Shown one piece after another: positions 1-6,003 of a DNA stretch of 6,003 nt. Origin of the DNA: an uncultured Gammaproteobacteria bacterium (lineage in GTDB: Bacteria; Pseudomonadota; Gammaproteobacteria; Rariloculales; Rariloculaceae); assembly GCA_946887385.1 (NCBI GenBank), contig CAMPKU010000243.1, positions 1 through 6,003 of the forward strand. The letters are read 5' to 3'. Numbering within the stretch: the stretch's first letter is position 1; each line of letters opens with the position of its first letter. The notes beneath the pieces are model-generated. The model was given only the letters and a program-made list of their open reading frames with translations, searched no databases and was not told where the DNA came from. The position numbers and the translations under genes are program-made.

Positions 1-2086
1 TGCGCGGCGCCGCGCAGTTGTCACCGTTCGGCAGGAACCGGCACAGCCCGGAACGGCCCGGATCGACGCGGTCGTAGTCGATGTAGCCCACCGACGCCTC
101 GAGCTGGAACTGCGGGACCGGATTCGCCAGCACCTCGAGCTCGATACCCTTGTACTCCGACTTGCCGGTGTTCACGGTCCTGAACCAGATGGCACCGGAA
201 GCATCGAACTCCTGCGTGCCCTGCTGCTGATTCTCGACCTCGCTGAAGAAAATCGCGCTGTTCAAGCGCAACCTGCCGTCGTTGAGCTCGGTCTTCACGC
301 CGCCCTCGAGCGTGTCGTTCGTTTCGATGTCGAAGGCCGCCACTTGCAGCGGATTGGCCGGGCGCGGGCCGAAGCCGCCGCCGCGAAAGCCCGTGGCCCA
401 TTGCACGTAAGTCATGAGATCCGGCCTGAGCTGCCAGTTCAGCCCGATCTTCGGTGAGGTTTCGCGCGCATCCACGGTAACCTCGGTGTTCGGGATGATG
501 ACGGTCAACGTGCGGAAATCCTGGCGGAACACGTTGACGATTTTTTCGTCGTCCGTGAATCGCACGCCCGCCGTGACGCTCAGCACGTCATTCAAGTCGT
601 ACGTGGCGTGGAAGAACACCGCCTTGCTGTCGTTCGTCTGCACGTCCTTGTGATTGTTCGTCGACAGGATGAACGGATAGAGGAAGTTCCACCCTTGATT
701 CGAGTCTTTCGAGTCGTACATGAACAGCCCGGTGGCCCAATCGAGCCTGCCGTCGGCGGCGAGACCCGTGATCTGGAACTCCTGCGTGCGCTGCTCGTGA
801 ATGCTGGTATCCCAGGTGTGATCCACGGGTAGCGGCGTGCCGTCGGAATCGCGGCCGAACGTATTCTCGAACTCGCGGTACGACGTGATCGACTTCAGTT
901 GCACCTGGTCCGAGATCTGCCAGTCGATCGTCATCGACGTGCCCCAGTGCTCCATCTGATTGACGTTGCGCACGTCGCGATTGAAGAGCGGGTCGCTGCC
1001 GAAGCGGTGGTAGCCCGTGTAGGGGTCGTTCGTGATGAATCGCGTGTCGTAGGGCAAGCCGAACACCGGCTCCGTAACGTTGTCGCTGAACTGCTGGTTG
1101 AAATTGAACGCCGGATCCAAAAACGTGTACTTGTCCGACGGGCCCTTTTGGTCGAGCTGTGTGAGGTCGGCGATGAAGTTCACCTCCACGTCGTCGTTCG
1201 GCAGCCAGCGAAACGCCGCGCGTCCCGTGGCCACGTTCTCGTCGCCGAGGTGGTCGACCACGCAGCCTTGCTCGGCGCGGATATCTTGCGGACCGAGCTG
1301 GCCATGCAAATCGATGGGAGCCGTTTCCGGTAACGGCAGCGGAATGCCGAACGTCGTATGCGTGGCGCCGGGCTGAATGCCGTTGTTGCCCACCCCGCCC
1401 AAGCTGCCGGGCCCATTCACGCACTCGTAATCGAGGATGTCGAAGTAGCCGTCGGCTTGCTTCGACGACGCCGAGAAGCGCGCGAACAGCTTGTCGGGCA
1501 CGAGCGAGATATCGTACGAGCCGCGCACGTCGAGGCGGTCGTAGCTGCCGAGGCGCACTTCAGCGGTACCCGTGTTGTCGCCCTGCGGCTTGCGCGACAC
1601 GAGCCGGATCGTGCCGCCGATCGCGTTCTTGCCGAACAAGGTGCCTTGCGGGCCGCGCAGGATCTCGACTCGCTCGAGGTCGAGCAGATCGAGGATCGCG
1701 CCTTGCGGCCGGCCGTGATAAACGTCATCGATGTAGATGGGCACGCCCGGCTCGAACGACAGCGAGTTGTCGCCGAGACCGATGCCTCTGATGAACGCCG
1801 CCGCCGTGGAGCCCCAGCCGGCACCGAGCGGCTGAATGATCGTGTTCGGCGAGAACGTGTCGATCATCGTCACGTCGGTGAGGTTGCGCGCCTCCATGTT
1901 CTCGCCCGTGAATGCCGTGATGGCGAGCGGCGTTTCCTGGAGATTCTCCTCGCGAAAGCGGGCGGAAACCACGATCTCTTCGAGGCCGGAATCCTGCGCC
2001 AACAGCGGCGCGCCAAGAGTCAGCGCACTAGCCGCGAGCCCGGCCTCGGCGTACCAGTTACGCCGCTTGCGTACATCCATGCTCAT
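1..2086 (-). CDS. TonB-dependent outer-membrane receptor (3' end beyond window)
   Basis: This is an outer-membrane gated channel that takes up a large substrate using energy passed from TonB-ExbB-ExbD. I translated the reverse strand from the ATG at 2086; 695 codons stay open to the left edge. Residues 1-30 form a signal peptide (basic MSMDVRKRR, then a hydrophobic stretch ending APLLA before QD). A TonB box, LEEIVVSAR, lies at about 35-43. The plug spans about 50-165 and carries FIRGIGLGDNS, PIYIDDVYHGR and RGPQGTLFGKNAIGG. Barrel sequence follows, with aromatic-rich strands such as SITSYREF, TAGVRFTDDEK, SPKIGLNWQL and YVQWATGFRGGGF. Cysteines at 222 and 275 bracket a long loop, and C682/C691 lie in a second loop near the edge. 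Family members are usually about 750-900 residues, so the last strands and terminal aromatic residue are missing. There is no STN signalling domain, so control through an anti-sigma factor is unlikely. The substrate cannot be told. A second in-frame ATG at 2080 is an alternative start. Confidence 0.95.
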   Translation of the reverse strand, partial: MSMDVRKRRNWYAEAGLAASALTLGAPLLAQDSGLEEIVVSARFREENLQETPLAITAFTGENMEARNLTDVTMIDTFSPNTIIQPLGAGWGSTAAAFIRGIGLGDNSLSFEPGVPIYIDDVYHGRPQGAILDLLDLERVEILRGPQGTLFGKNAIGGTIRLVSRKPQGDNTGTAEVRLGSYDRLDVRGSYDISLVPDKLFARFSASSKQADGYFDILDYECVNGPGSLGGVGNNGIQPGATHTTFGIPLPLPETAPIDLHGQLGPQDIRAEQGCVVDHLGDENVATGRAAFRWLPNDDVEVNFIADLTQLDQKGPSDKYTFLDPAFNFNQQFSDNVTEPVFGLPYDTRFITNDPYTGYHRFGSDPLFNRDVRNVNQMEHWGTSMTIDWQISDQVQLKSITSYREFENTFGRDSDGTPLPVDHTWDTSIHEQRTQEFQITGLAADGRLDWATGLFMYDSKDSNQGWNFLYPFILSTNNHKDVQTNDSKAVFFHATYDLNDVLSVTAGVRFTDDEKIVNVFRQDFRTLTVIIPNTEVTVDARETSPKIGLNWQLRPDLMTYVQWATGFRGGGFGPRPANPLQVAAFDIETNDTLEGGVKTELNDGRLRLNSAIFFSEVENQQQGTQEFDASGAIWFRTVNTGKSEYKGIELEVLANPVPQFQLEASVGYIDYDRVDPGRSGLCRFLPNGDNCAAPR

Positions 2087-2090
2087 GTCG

Positions 2091-2096
2091 TCCCCC
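2091..2096 (-). promoter_or_regulatory. Probable ribosome binding site of the TonB-dependent receptor
   Basis: On the minus strand GGGGGA lies 4 bases before the ATG at 2086 and 10 bases before the in-frame ATG at 2080. The first spacing is short and the second slightly long, so the site supports this start region but does not choose between the two Met codons, which differ by two residues (Met-Ser). Confidence 0.4.
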
Positions 2097-2204
2097 AAGA
2101 AGTTGTGTGAGCGCCGGCGACGGCCGGAACGGTTAACGCGACCGCGGCGGGCGCACCCAACAGGCTGACGCTCATCCGCAACGGGTAGCGAAAGTACTCT
2201 ATTT

Positions 2205-2232
2205 GGAGCCGCTTAGAAAGTGGGAGGGCTCC
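2205..2232 (-). terminator. Weak hairpin after the amidotransferase gene, possible terminator
   Basis: GGAGCC (2205-2210) and GGCTCC (2227-2232) are perfect 6 bp inverted repeats separated by 16 bases, starting 19 bases past the amidotransferase stop codon. Read on the minus strand the hairpin is followed by AAAT, not a T run, so it does not fit a standard intrinsic terminator. It may be a weak mRNA 3' structure or chance. The rest of the 164 bp gap (2087-2250) shows no convincing promoter hexamers on the minus strand. Confidence 0.2.
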
Positions 2233-2250
2233 GATTTCGGTACGACGTTT

Positions 2251-3132
2251 CTATGCCACAGCTGCCGCGGGCGCGGGCTCGCGTTGCCCGGTTAGCGCAT
2301 TCACGAGCTCGGGCGCGCGGTTGCGGCGCAAGATGATGATCCGCCCCGGCGGCACTTCGGCCCAGCCCGTGTCGGCAGTCAGCCGTTCGGAGCTGACCGT
2401 TACCGCTTGCGTGCCCTTGCGCCGCGCGTTCGGACCCACATCGGGGTACAACTGGCCCGTGAAATAGTAGAGCGACTCCGGCATGGCGTCGGCGGCATCC
2501 GTGAACCGCGACACGACGGCGTGCTCGCCGTCGGAGATGGCCACGTTCAAATAGCTGTCGCCGCCCGCGCCCACGCTGTGCACGAGCTCGAGCGTGCGGC
2601 GGATGGCCCGCGCCAACGCAAGCGCCATGCGCAACGCGGGGTCGTGCTCGTCGAGCCCCAGCAACGAGTCGATGAACAGCGCGAAGAAGTGCTCCGAGTC
2701 GGTGCTGCCGTAGACGTTGCCGAACGCTTCGTCGCAGACGCCGGCCAGCAGCTTGCGGCGTACGAGGCGAAAATCGCCGACGTCGCCGTTGTGCATGCAC
2801 AAATATTCCCGCCAGCGAAACGGATGGCAGTTCGCTTCGTTCACGCCGCTCGACTGCGTGGCGGCGCGCACGTGGGCGAGCACGCAATCGCTAGCCACCA
2901 CGCGCGCCAGATTTTGCAAGTTGCGGTTATTCCACGCCGGCGTGATCGAACGGAACACCGCGGGCTCGAGGCTGTGCTCGCCCGCGTACCAGCCGATGCC
3001 GAAGCCGTCGCCGTTGAGCGGCTCCTCGCGCTCTTCGCTATGCACGCTCTGGCGAATCAGCGAGTGCCGCGGCTCCACGATCAGCGAGCTCAAGCGCGTT
3101 TCGGGCCCGAGATACAGCATCAACCGGCACAT
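2251..3132 (-). CDS. Class II glutamine amidotransferase, YafJ/DUG3-like
   Basis: A stand-alone Ntn-type glutamine amidotransferase domain of 293 residues, expected in the cytoplasm. In this family the N-terminal Cys, exposed once Met is removed, attacks a gamma-glutamyl amide. The start at 3132 gives MCRLMLYLGP, with the nucleophile at Cys2, and is backed by a good ribosome binding site. Class II motifs follow in order: NGDGFGIGW (40-48), HVRAAT (87-92), NCHPF (101-105), HNGD (114-117) and GSTDSEHFF (142-150). A later SSERLTADTGWAEVPPG segment (247-263) is typical of the YafJ type. The opening, with LSSLIVEPRHSLIRQS before NGDGFG, recalls yeast Dug3, the amidotransferase half of a glutathione-degrading complex. 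EgtC of ergothioneine biosynthesis belongs to the same broad group. No peptidase partner or egt gene is visible here, so the substrate is unknown. The alanine/proline-rich tail (286-293) is probably disordered. The gene is divergent from the methyltransferase and upstream of the receptor on the same strand. Confidence 0.93.
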   Translation of the reverse strand: MCRLMLYLGPETRLSSLIVEPRHSLIRQSVHSEEREEPLNGDGFGIGWYAGEHSLEPAVFRSITPAWNNRNLQNLARVVASDCVLAHVRAATQSSGVNEANCHPFRWREYLCMHNGDVGDFRLVRRKLLAGVCDEAFGNVYGSTDSEHFFALFIDSLLGLDEHDPALRMALALARAIRRTLELVHSVGAGGDSYLNVAISDGEHAVVSRFTDAADAMPESLYYFTGQLYPDVGPNARRKGTQAVTVSSERLTADTGWAEVPPGRIIILRRNRAPELVNALTGQREPAPAAAVA

Positions 3133-3140
3133 ACGGCGAA

Positions 3141-3146
3141 CCTCCC
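3141..3146 (-). promoter_or_regulatory. Ribosome binding site that fixes the amidotransferase start
   Basis: Minus-strand GGGAGG lies 8 bases before the ATG at 3132. This near-ideal Shine-Dalgarno site and spacing choose the MCRL start over the in-frame ATG at 3219, which would add 29 residues ahead of Cys2 and block the N-terminal nucleophile. Confidence 0.85.
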
Positions 3147-3198
3147 GCCAACAGCGCGCATCAAGAACAAGATCGGCCAAGCGCGCCGCATGCTGAGT

Positions 3199-3214
3199 GC
3201 CGCGGCGCCGCGGC
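3199..3214. repeat. 16 bp perfect GC palindrome in the divergent intergenic region
   Basis: GCCGCGGCGCCGCGGC reads identically on both strands. It lies 67 bases upstream of the amidotransferase start and 67 bases upstream of the methyltransferase start, the exact middle of the divergent gap. Bases flanking it do not extend the symmetry. It could be an operator for a shared regulator or a cruciform-prone element. In such GC-rich DNA it could also be chance, since it uses only G and C. Confidence 0.35.
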
Positions 3215-3268
3215 TGCACGAAATACGGACCCGCATCACACCCGCGGCTGCCGGCGGCCGCCGTCCGC

Positions 3269-3274
3269 TAGAAT
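3269..3274 (+). promoter_or_regulatory. Candidate -10 element for the FkbM methyltransferase gene
   Basis: TAGAAT matches the sigma-70 consensus TATAAT at five of six positions and stands out in a very GC-rich gap. Its last base is 7 positions before the A of the ATG at 3281, so transcription would begin at or very near the start codon. A -35 box is poor: CTGCCG at 3248-3253 matches three of six positions with a 15-base spacer. Confidence 0.4.
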
Positions 3275-3280
3275 CGAGGC

Positions 3281-4030
3281 ATGAGTACCGCCGCCCGGGC
3301 TTTCGGCATCTTTCGTTCGCTCGCGATGTACTACGGCGTTCCGTTTCGCGCCGGCCGGCTGCGGCGCTTCTACGCGCAGTTCGTGAAGCCCGGCGCGCTG
3401 TGCTTCGACGTGGGCGCCCACGCCGGAAATCGCGTGCGCTGCTGGCGGCAGCTCGGGGCGCGCGTGGTGGCGATCGAGCCGCAAACCGATTTCGTCCGCA
3501 TTTTGAAGTGGCTGTATGGCGGCGACGACGGCGTCGAAATCGTGCCGGCGGCCGTCGGCCGCACCGCAGGCGTGGCCGAGCTGTTCGTGAGCGAGCGCAC
3601 CCCCACGGTCACCACGTTGTCGCGCGAGTGGACCGAGCACGTGCAGCGCGACCCGAGCTTCAAGAGCGTGACCTGGTCGCGCGGCGAGCGCGTTGCGGTG
3701 ATCACGTTGCAGTCGCTGATCGAGCGCTACGGCGAGCCGGCGTTTGTGAAAGTGGACGTGGAAGGCTTCGAGGCCGAGTCGCTGGCCGGGCTTTCGACTC
3801 CCGTGCGCGCGCTGTCGTTCGAGTACGTGCCGGCGACGCGCCAGATCGCGCTCGACTGCATCGACCGGCTCGCTGCGCTCGGCTCGTACCGCTACAACTG
3901 GTCGCTTGGCGAAAGTCAGCGCCTCGCGAGCGCACAGTGGCTCGACGCCGCCGGCATGCGCGCGCAGCTCGCCGGCCTGCCGGCGGCAGCACGATCGGGC
4001 GACGTCTACGCCGTGCGCGCCGGCGCCTAA
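3281..4030 (+). CDS. FkbM-family SAM-dependent methyltransferase
   Basis: A 249-residue Rossmann-fold methyltransferase. The FkbM family is named for an O-methyltransferase of macrolide (FK506) biosynthesis and is widespread among bacterial genes for surface polysaccharides and glycolipids, where O-methylation is the expected reaction. SAM-binding motif I is CFDVGAHAGN (41-50), and the acidic end of strand 2 is VVAIEP (62-67), whose Glu66 should contact the ribose. The C-terminal family signature is FVKVDVEGFEAESLAGL (155-171), preceded by the usual TLQSLIERYG. The first 35 residues are basic and aromatic, with no signal peptide or membrane helix, so the protein is probably cytoplasmic. The length is normal for a stand-alone family member. 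No proper Shine-Dalgarno site precedes the ATG: GAGG sits one base away, too close. The start rests on the open frame and the nearby -10-like box; Met16 (3326) is an alternative. Its stop codon is one base from the stop of the convergent gene. The substrate cannot be named. Confidence 0.9.
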   Translation: MSTAARAFGIFRSLAMYYGVPFRAGRLRRFYAQFVKPGALCFDVGAHAGNRVRCWRQLGARVVAIEPQTDFVRILKWLYGGDDGVEIVPAAVGRTAGVAELFVSERTPTVTTLSREWTEHVQRDPSFKSVTWSRGERVAVITLQSLIERYGEPAFVKVDVEGFEAESLAGLSTPVRALSFEYVPATRQIALDCIDRLAALGSYRYNWSLGESQRLASAQWLDAAGMRAQLAGLPAAARSGDVYAVRAGA

Positions 4031-4031
4031 G

Positions 4032-6003
4032 TCACGGCGAGCCGGCGAACGTCGTCAGCAGCAGCGCCGAGAGCTCCGGCAGCGTGGCTATCGGCCGCTG
4101 CTGCGGCGCGAGCGCAACGCCTTCCACGAATCCCGCAGCCACGAGCGCGGCCGCCACCTCCTCGCTGCGCGTAACGACGTGCACGGGCACGTCCCAGCGT
4201 GCGCCGACGCCGGCCACGCTGGCCGCCGGTTGATGATCGCCGATGAGCAGCAACGTGCCGTCGGCGGCGGGCCGATCGCGCAGATAGCCGGCAAGATACG
4301 TGAAGGTGTAGACGAACGAGTCGGCATACGGGTCCTGCAGCGCTTCCCAATCCGGCGTTTGCGCAAGGCTCACTTCGACGTCCTCCGCCGGATAGGGCTT
4401 CGGCGACAGCACCTGCTGCCAATCCGCCTGATAGGGCGGCACGGGCAGGAACGGGATGTGCGTATTGATCGTCGGGAAGAACGTGAAGAGCGGCGCGCGC
4501 GGGTCGCTGGCTTCGAGCTCGACCACCCGCGCGAGAGAGAACTGATCAGGAATTCGCCACCAGCCAAAATCGGGGCCGTGGTACTGAAGCCCGAGCTCGT
4601 CGTGAATCGCATCGAAGCCGTAGAACGCACCCTCGGGCCACGCGCTGCGCATGCCTGGCATCACGGCGATCGATCGGTAGCCGTTCGCGCGGAACAGCTT
4701 CGGCCACGTTTCGCGCTGCTCCGTAAGGAGCAGCATGTAGTCGCCCGTGTCGCGCACCTCTACGCCGCTCATGAAGCTCGCGTGCGCAAGCCACGAGCCG
4801 CCGCCGAACGTGGGCGACGACGCGTACGCCGACACGATCTGCCGGCCCGTCTCGGCGGCCGCATGCGCGAGCTCGTCGCGAGCCGGCGCCACCGTACGGG
4901 CAATCGCCGGCACGTCGTAGGTCACCGCGCCGTACGACTCGAGGAACATGAGCAGCAAATCGGCGCGATCGAGCCGCCGAAGATCGGAATTCGGCAGCGG
5001 CACGGCCGGCAAGTCGCGCCGCGGATCGGCCGCCGACGCCGCGAAGACGAACCGCGCCTGCTGTAGATACGTGGCAGTCACCGGCAGCGAGTACCGGTAG
5101 TACGCGGGCCAGTCGAGCCAGCGACCGAATGCGTACACGCCGACGAGCAGCACCGCCACGGCGCCGACGACAGCGCGGCCTGCCGGCGCCGAGAGCGCCC
5201 GCGCAAGCGTGCCGAGACACCAGGCGATGCCCGCTGTAAGTGCCGTCAGCAGCGCCACCAGGCCGACTGCGAGCAAGCCCACGAGCCACCACGGGCCGAC
5301 CTCGGCGAGCATCGCGGCGACTTTCGGCAGGTGCTGCGCGTCCCAGTACAGATTCACGGGCCGGCCATACAGTGCCGGTGCCGTCACCTCGGCATAGCGG
5401 CCGAGCAGCAGCGCGAGCACGAGCGCGGTCAACACGACGCGCGCCTTGCTGCCGAGCGGCCGTCCGAAGGACGTCCACGCCACGAGGAAAAGTAGCAGCA
5501 CGCCGAGCTCGATAGAAAGCTCGCCGCGCACCGTGACCCACAGCGTGGGCCACACGTTGTGGAACGTGAGTGCGACGTTCAAGCCGACGAGCGCCACCGC
5601 GAGCGCGAGCCAGCGCCGCGCGCCGCGCGGCTGCACTTCCGCTTCATGAGCCGCCGCTTCGTCAGTCGCTTCTCGATGCGCCTCCTCGCGCGGACGCGCG
5701 TGCCGCGCGAGCCACACGACGTCGATGCCGAACGACCAGACGAGCATCGTGAGGCCGAGCAGCGCCAACGCCGTGCTCCACGGCGGCACCACGAACGGGA
5801 CGAGCGCGAGGAGCAGCGTCACGATCTGCACCACACAAACGGCCTGCCGGCGCCGGCTCGGCGGCAGCGTTGCGCCGAGCCATGGCAGCGGGTAGCTCGC
5901 AGCGACGAAGAGATAGCGCAGCAAGCCCGCGGCCAGAATCCACACGCCGGCCTTGTCGAGCTGCCAAACGAGCGCCGCGAGCACCAGTATCAGCAGCGCG
6001 TCC
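4032..6003 (-). CDS. CDP-alcohol phosphatidyltransferase fused to LTA-synthase-like transferase (5' end beyond window)
   Basis: 656 C-terminal residues are visible, numbered here from the Asp at 6000-6002. Residues 1-98 look like the C-terminal half of a CDP-alcohol phosphatidyltransferase: they open with DALLILVL, which in this family follows the last Asp of the DGxxAR...GxxxDxxxD active site, then GLLRYLFVAA, PPSRRRQAVCVVQIV and a final helix ending WSFGIDVVWL, with about four membrane helices. A charged linker (99-129) follows. Residues 131-293 hold five further helices, and 340-656 form an alkaline-phosphatase-superfamily domain expected in the periplasm, the layout of LtaS. Metal and active-site candidates are Glu355 (FLES), Ser403 in FGGGSWLAH (in the place of the usual Thr), His515 (NTHIPF) and Asp589-His590 (IGDHQ). 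The first domain would make a phospholipid head group from a CDP-lipid; the second would move a phospho-alcohol from a lipid to an acceptor. Both activities are inferred. A GTG at 5984 is unlikely to be the start, because family-like sequence continues upstream of it. Confidence 0.85.
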   Translation of the reverse strand, partial: DALLILVLAALVWQLDKAGVWILAAGLLRYLFVAASYPLPWLGATLPPSRRRQAVCVVQIVTLLLALVPFVVPPWSTALALLGLTMLVWSFGIDVVWLARHARPREEAHREATDEAAAHEAEVQPRGARRWLALAVALVGLNVALTFHNVWPTLWVTVRGELSIELGVLLLFLVAWTSFGRPLGSKARVVLTALVLALLLGRYAEVTAPALYGRPVNLYWDAQHLPKVAAMLAEVGPWWLVGLLAVGLVALLTALTAGIAWCLGTLARALSAPAGRAVVGAVAVLLVGVYAFGRWLDWPAYYRYSLPVTATYLQQARFVFAASAADPRRDLPAVPLPNSDLRRLDRADLLLMFLESYGAVTYDVPAIARTVAPARDELAHAAAETGRQIVSAYASSPTFGGGSWLAHASFMSGVEVRDTGDYMLLLTEQRETWPKLFRANGYRSIAVMPGMRSAWPEGAFYGFDAIHDELGLQYHGPDFGWWRIPDQFSLARVVELEASDPRAPLFTFFPTINTHIPFLPVPPYQADWQQVLSPKPYPAEDVEVSLAQTPDWEALQDPYADSFVYTFTYLAGYLRDRPAADGTLLLIGDHQPAASVAGVGARWDVPVHVVTRSEEVAAALVAAGFVEGVALAPQQRPIATLPELSALLLTTFAGSP

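Noticed and set aside
588..1424. A 278-codon minus-strand frame inside the receptor
   Set aside because: It is an alternative frame of the TonB-dependent receptor, Arg/His-rich and without motifs.
2114..2127. Small hairpin (CCGGC, 4-base loop, GCCGG) in the receptor leader
   Set aside because: The five-pair G/C stem is expected often by chance at this base composition, and it shows no T run or riboswitch-like context.
2087..2250. Promoter for the receptor in the gap after the amidotransferase
   Set aside because: The best -10-like hexamer on the minus strand (TAGAGT, four of six) has no acceptable -35 partner at 16-18 bases.
3133..3219. 29-residue N-terminal extension of the amidotransferase
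   Set aside because: It would bury the catalytic Cys2, and the strong GGGAGG site sits 8 bases before the inner ATG at 3132.
2407..4233. A 608-codon open frame on the plus strand
   Set aside because: It lies antisense to the amidotransferase and out of frame with the methyltransferase. The product is extremely Arg- and Ala-rich with no recognisable domain, a common artefact of GC-rich DNA, and both overlapped genes carry clear family motifs.
3906..5066. A 386-codon plus-strand frame opposite the fusion gene
   Set aside because: It begins inside the methyltransferase in another frame and continues antisense to the transferase domain; its composition is Arg-rich and no family is recognisable.
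5982..5984. GTG as the start of the membrane fusion protein
   Set aside because: The same frame stays open to the right edge with DALLIL, typical CDP-alcohol phosphatidyltransferase sequence, so the true start lies outside the window.

Overview
High-GC bacterial chromosomal DNA that is densely coding. The large TonB-dependent outer-membrane receptor shows a Gram-negative host. The style of that receptor (LEEIVVSAR TonB box, RGPQGTLFGKNAIGG plug motif, a cysteine-bearing loop near the C-terminus) suggests a Pseudomonadota lineage, possibly a Steroidobacter-like gammaproteobacterium. The order-level guess is weak.

Layout. (1) 1-2086, minus: a TonB-dependent receptor that runs off the left edge; 695 N-terminal residues are visible, including the signal peptide, TonB box, plug and most of the barrel. 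(2) 2251-3132, minus: a complete class II glutamine amidotransferase of the YafJ/DUG3-like type, starting at the catalytic Met-Cys. (3) 3133-3280: a 148 bp divergent intergenic region with a 16 bp perfect palindrome and a strong -10-like hexamer placed so that the next gene may be transcribed without a leader. (4) 3281-4030, plus: a complete FkbM-type SAM-dependent methyltransferase. (5) 4032-6003, minus: the C-terminal 656 residues of a large membrane protein that runs off the right edge. It reads as the C-terminal half of a CDP-alcohol phosphatidyltransferase fused in frame to a five-helix, LTA-synthase-like alkaline-phosphatase-superfamily transferase. It meets the methyltransferase tail to tail with one base between the stop codons.

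How the genes work together: no single pathway can be proven. The fusion protein is the most unusual item. It would place a cytoplasmic-face phospholipid head-group synthase and a periplasmic head-group transferase in one polypeptide. The FkbM methyltransferase could act on a cell-surface glycan or lipid, but its convergent orientation means it is not in an operon with the fusion. The amidotransferase and the receptor share a strand with a 164 bp gap and may be co-transcribed, with no obvious functional link. No tRNA, rRNA, CRISPR array, insertion sequence or prophage gene was seen.
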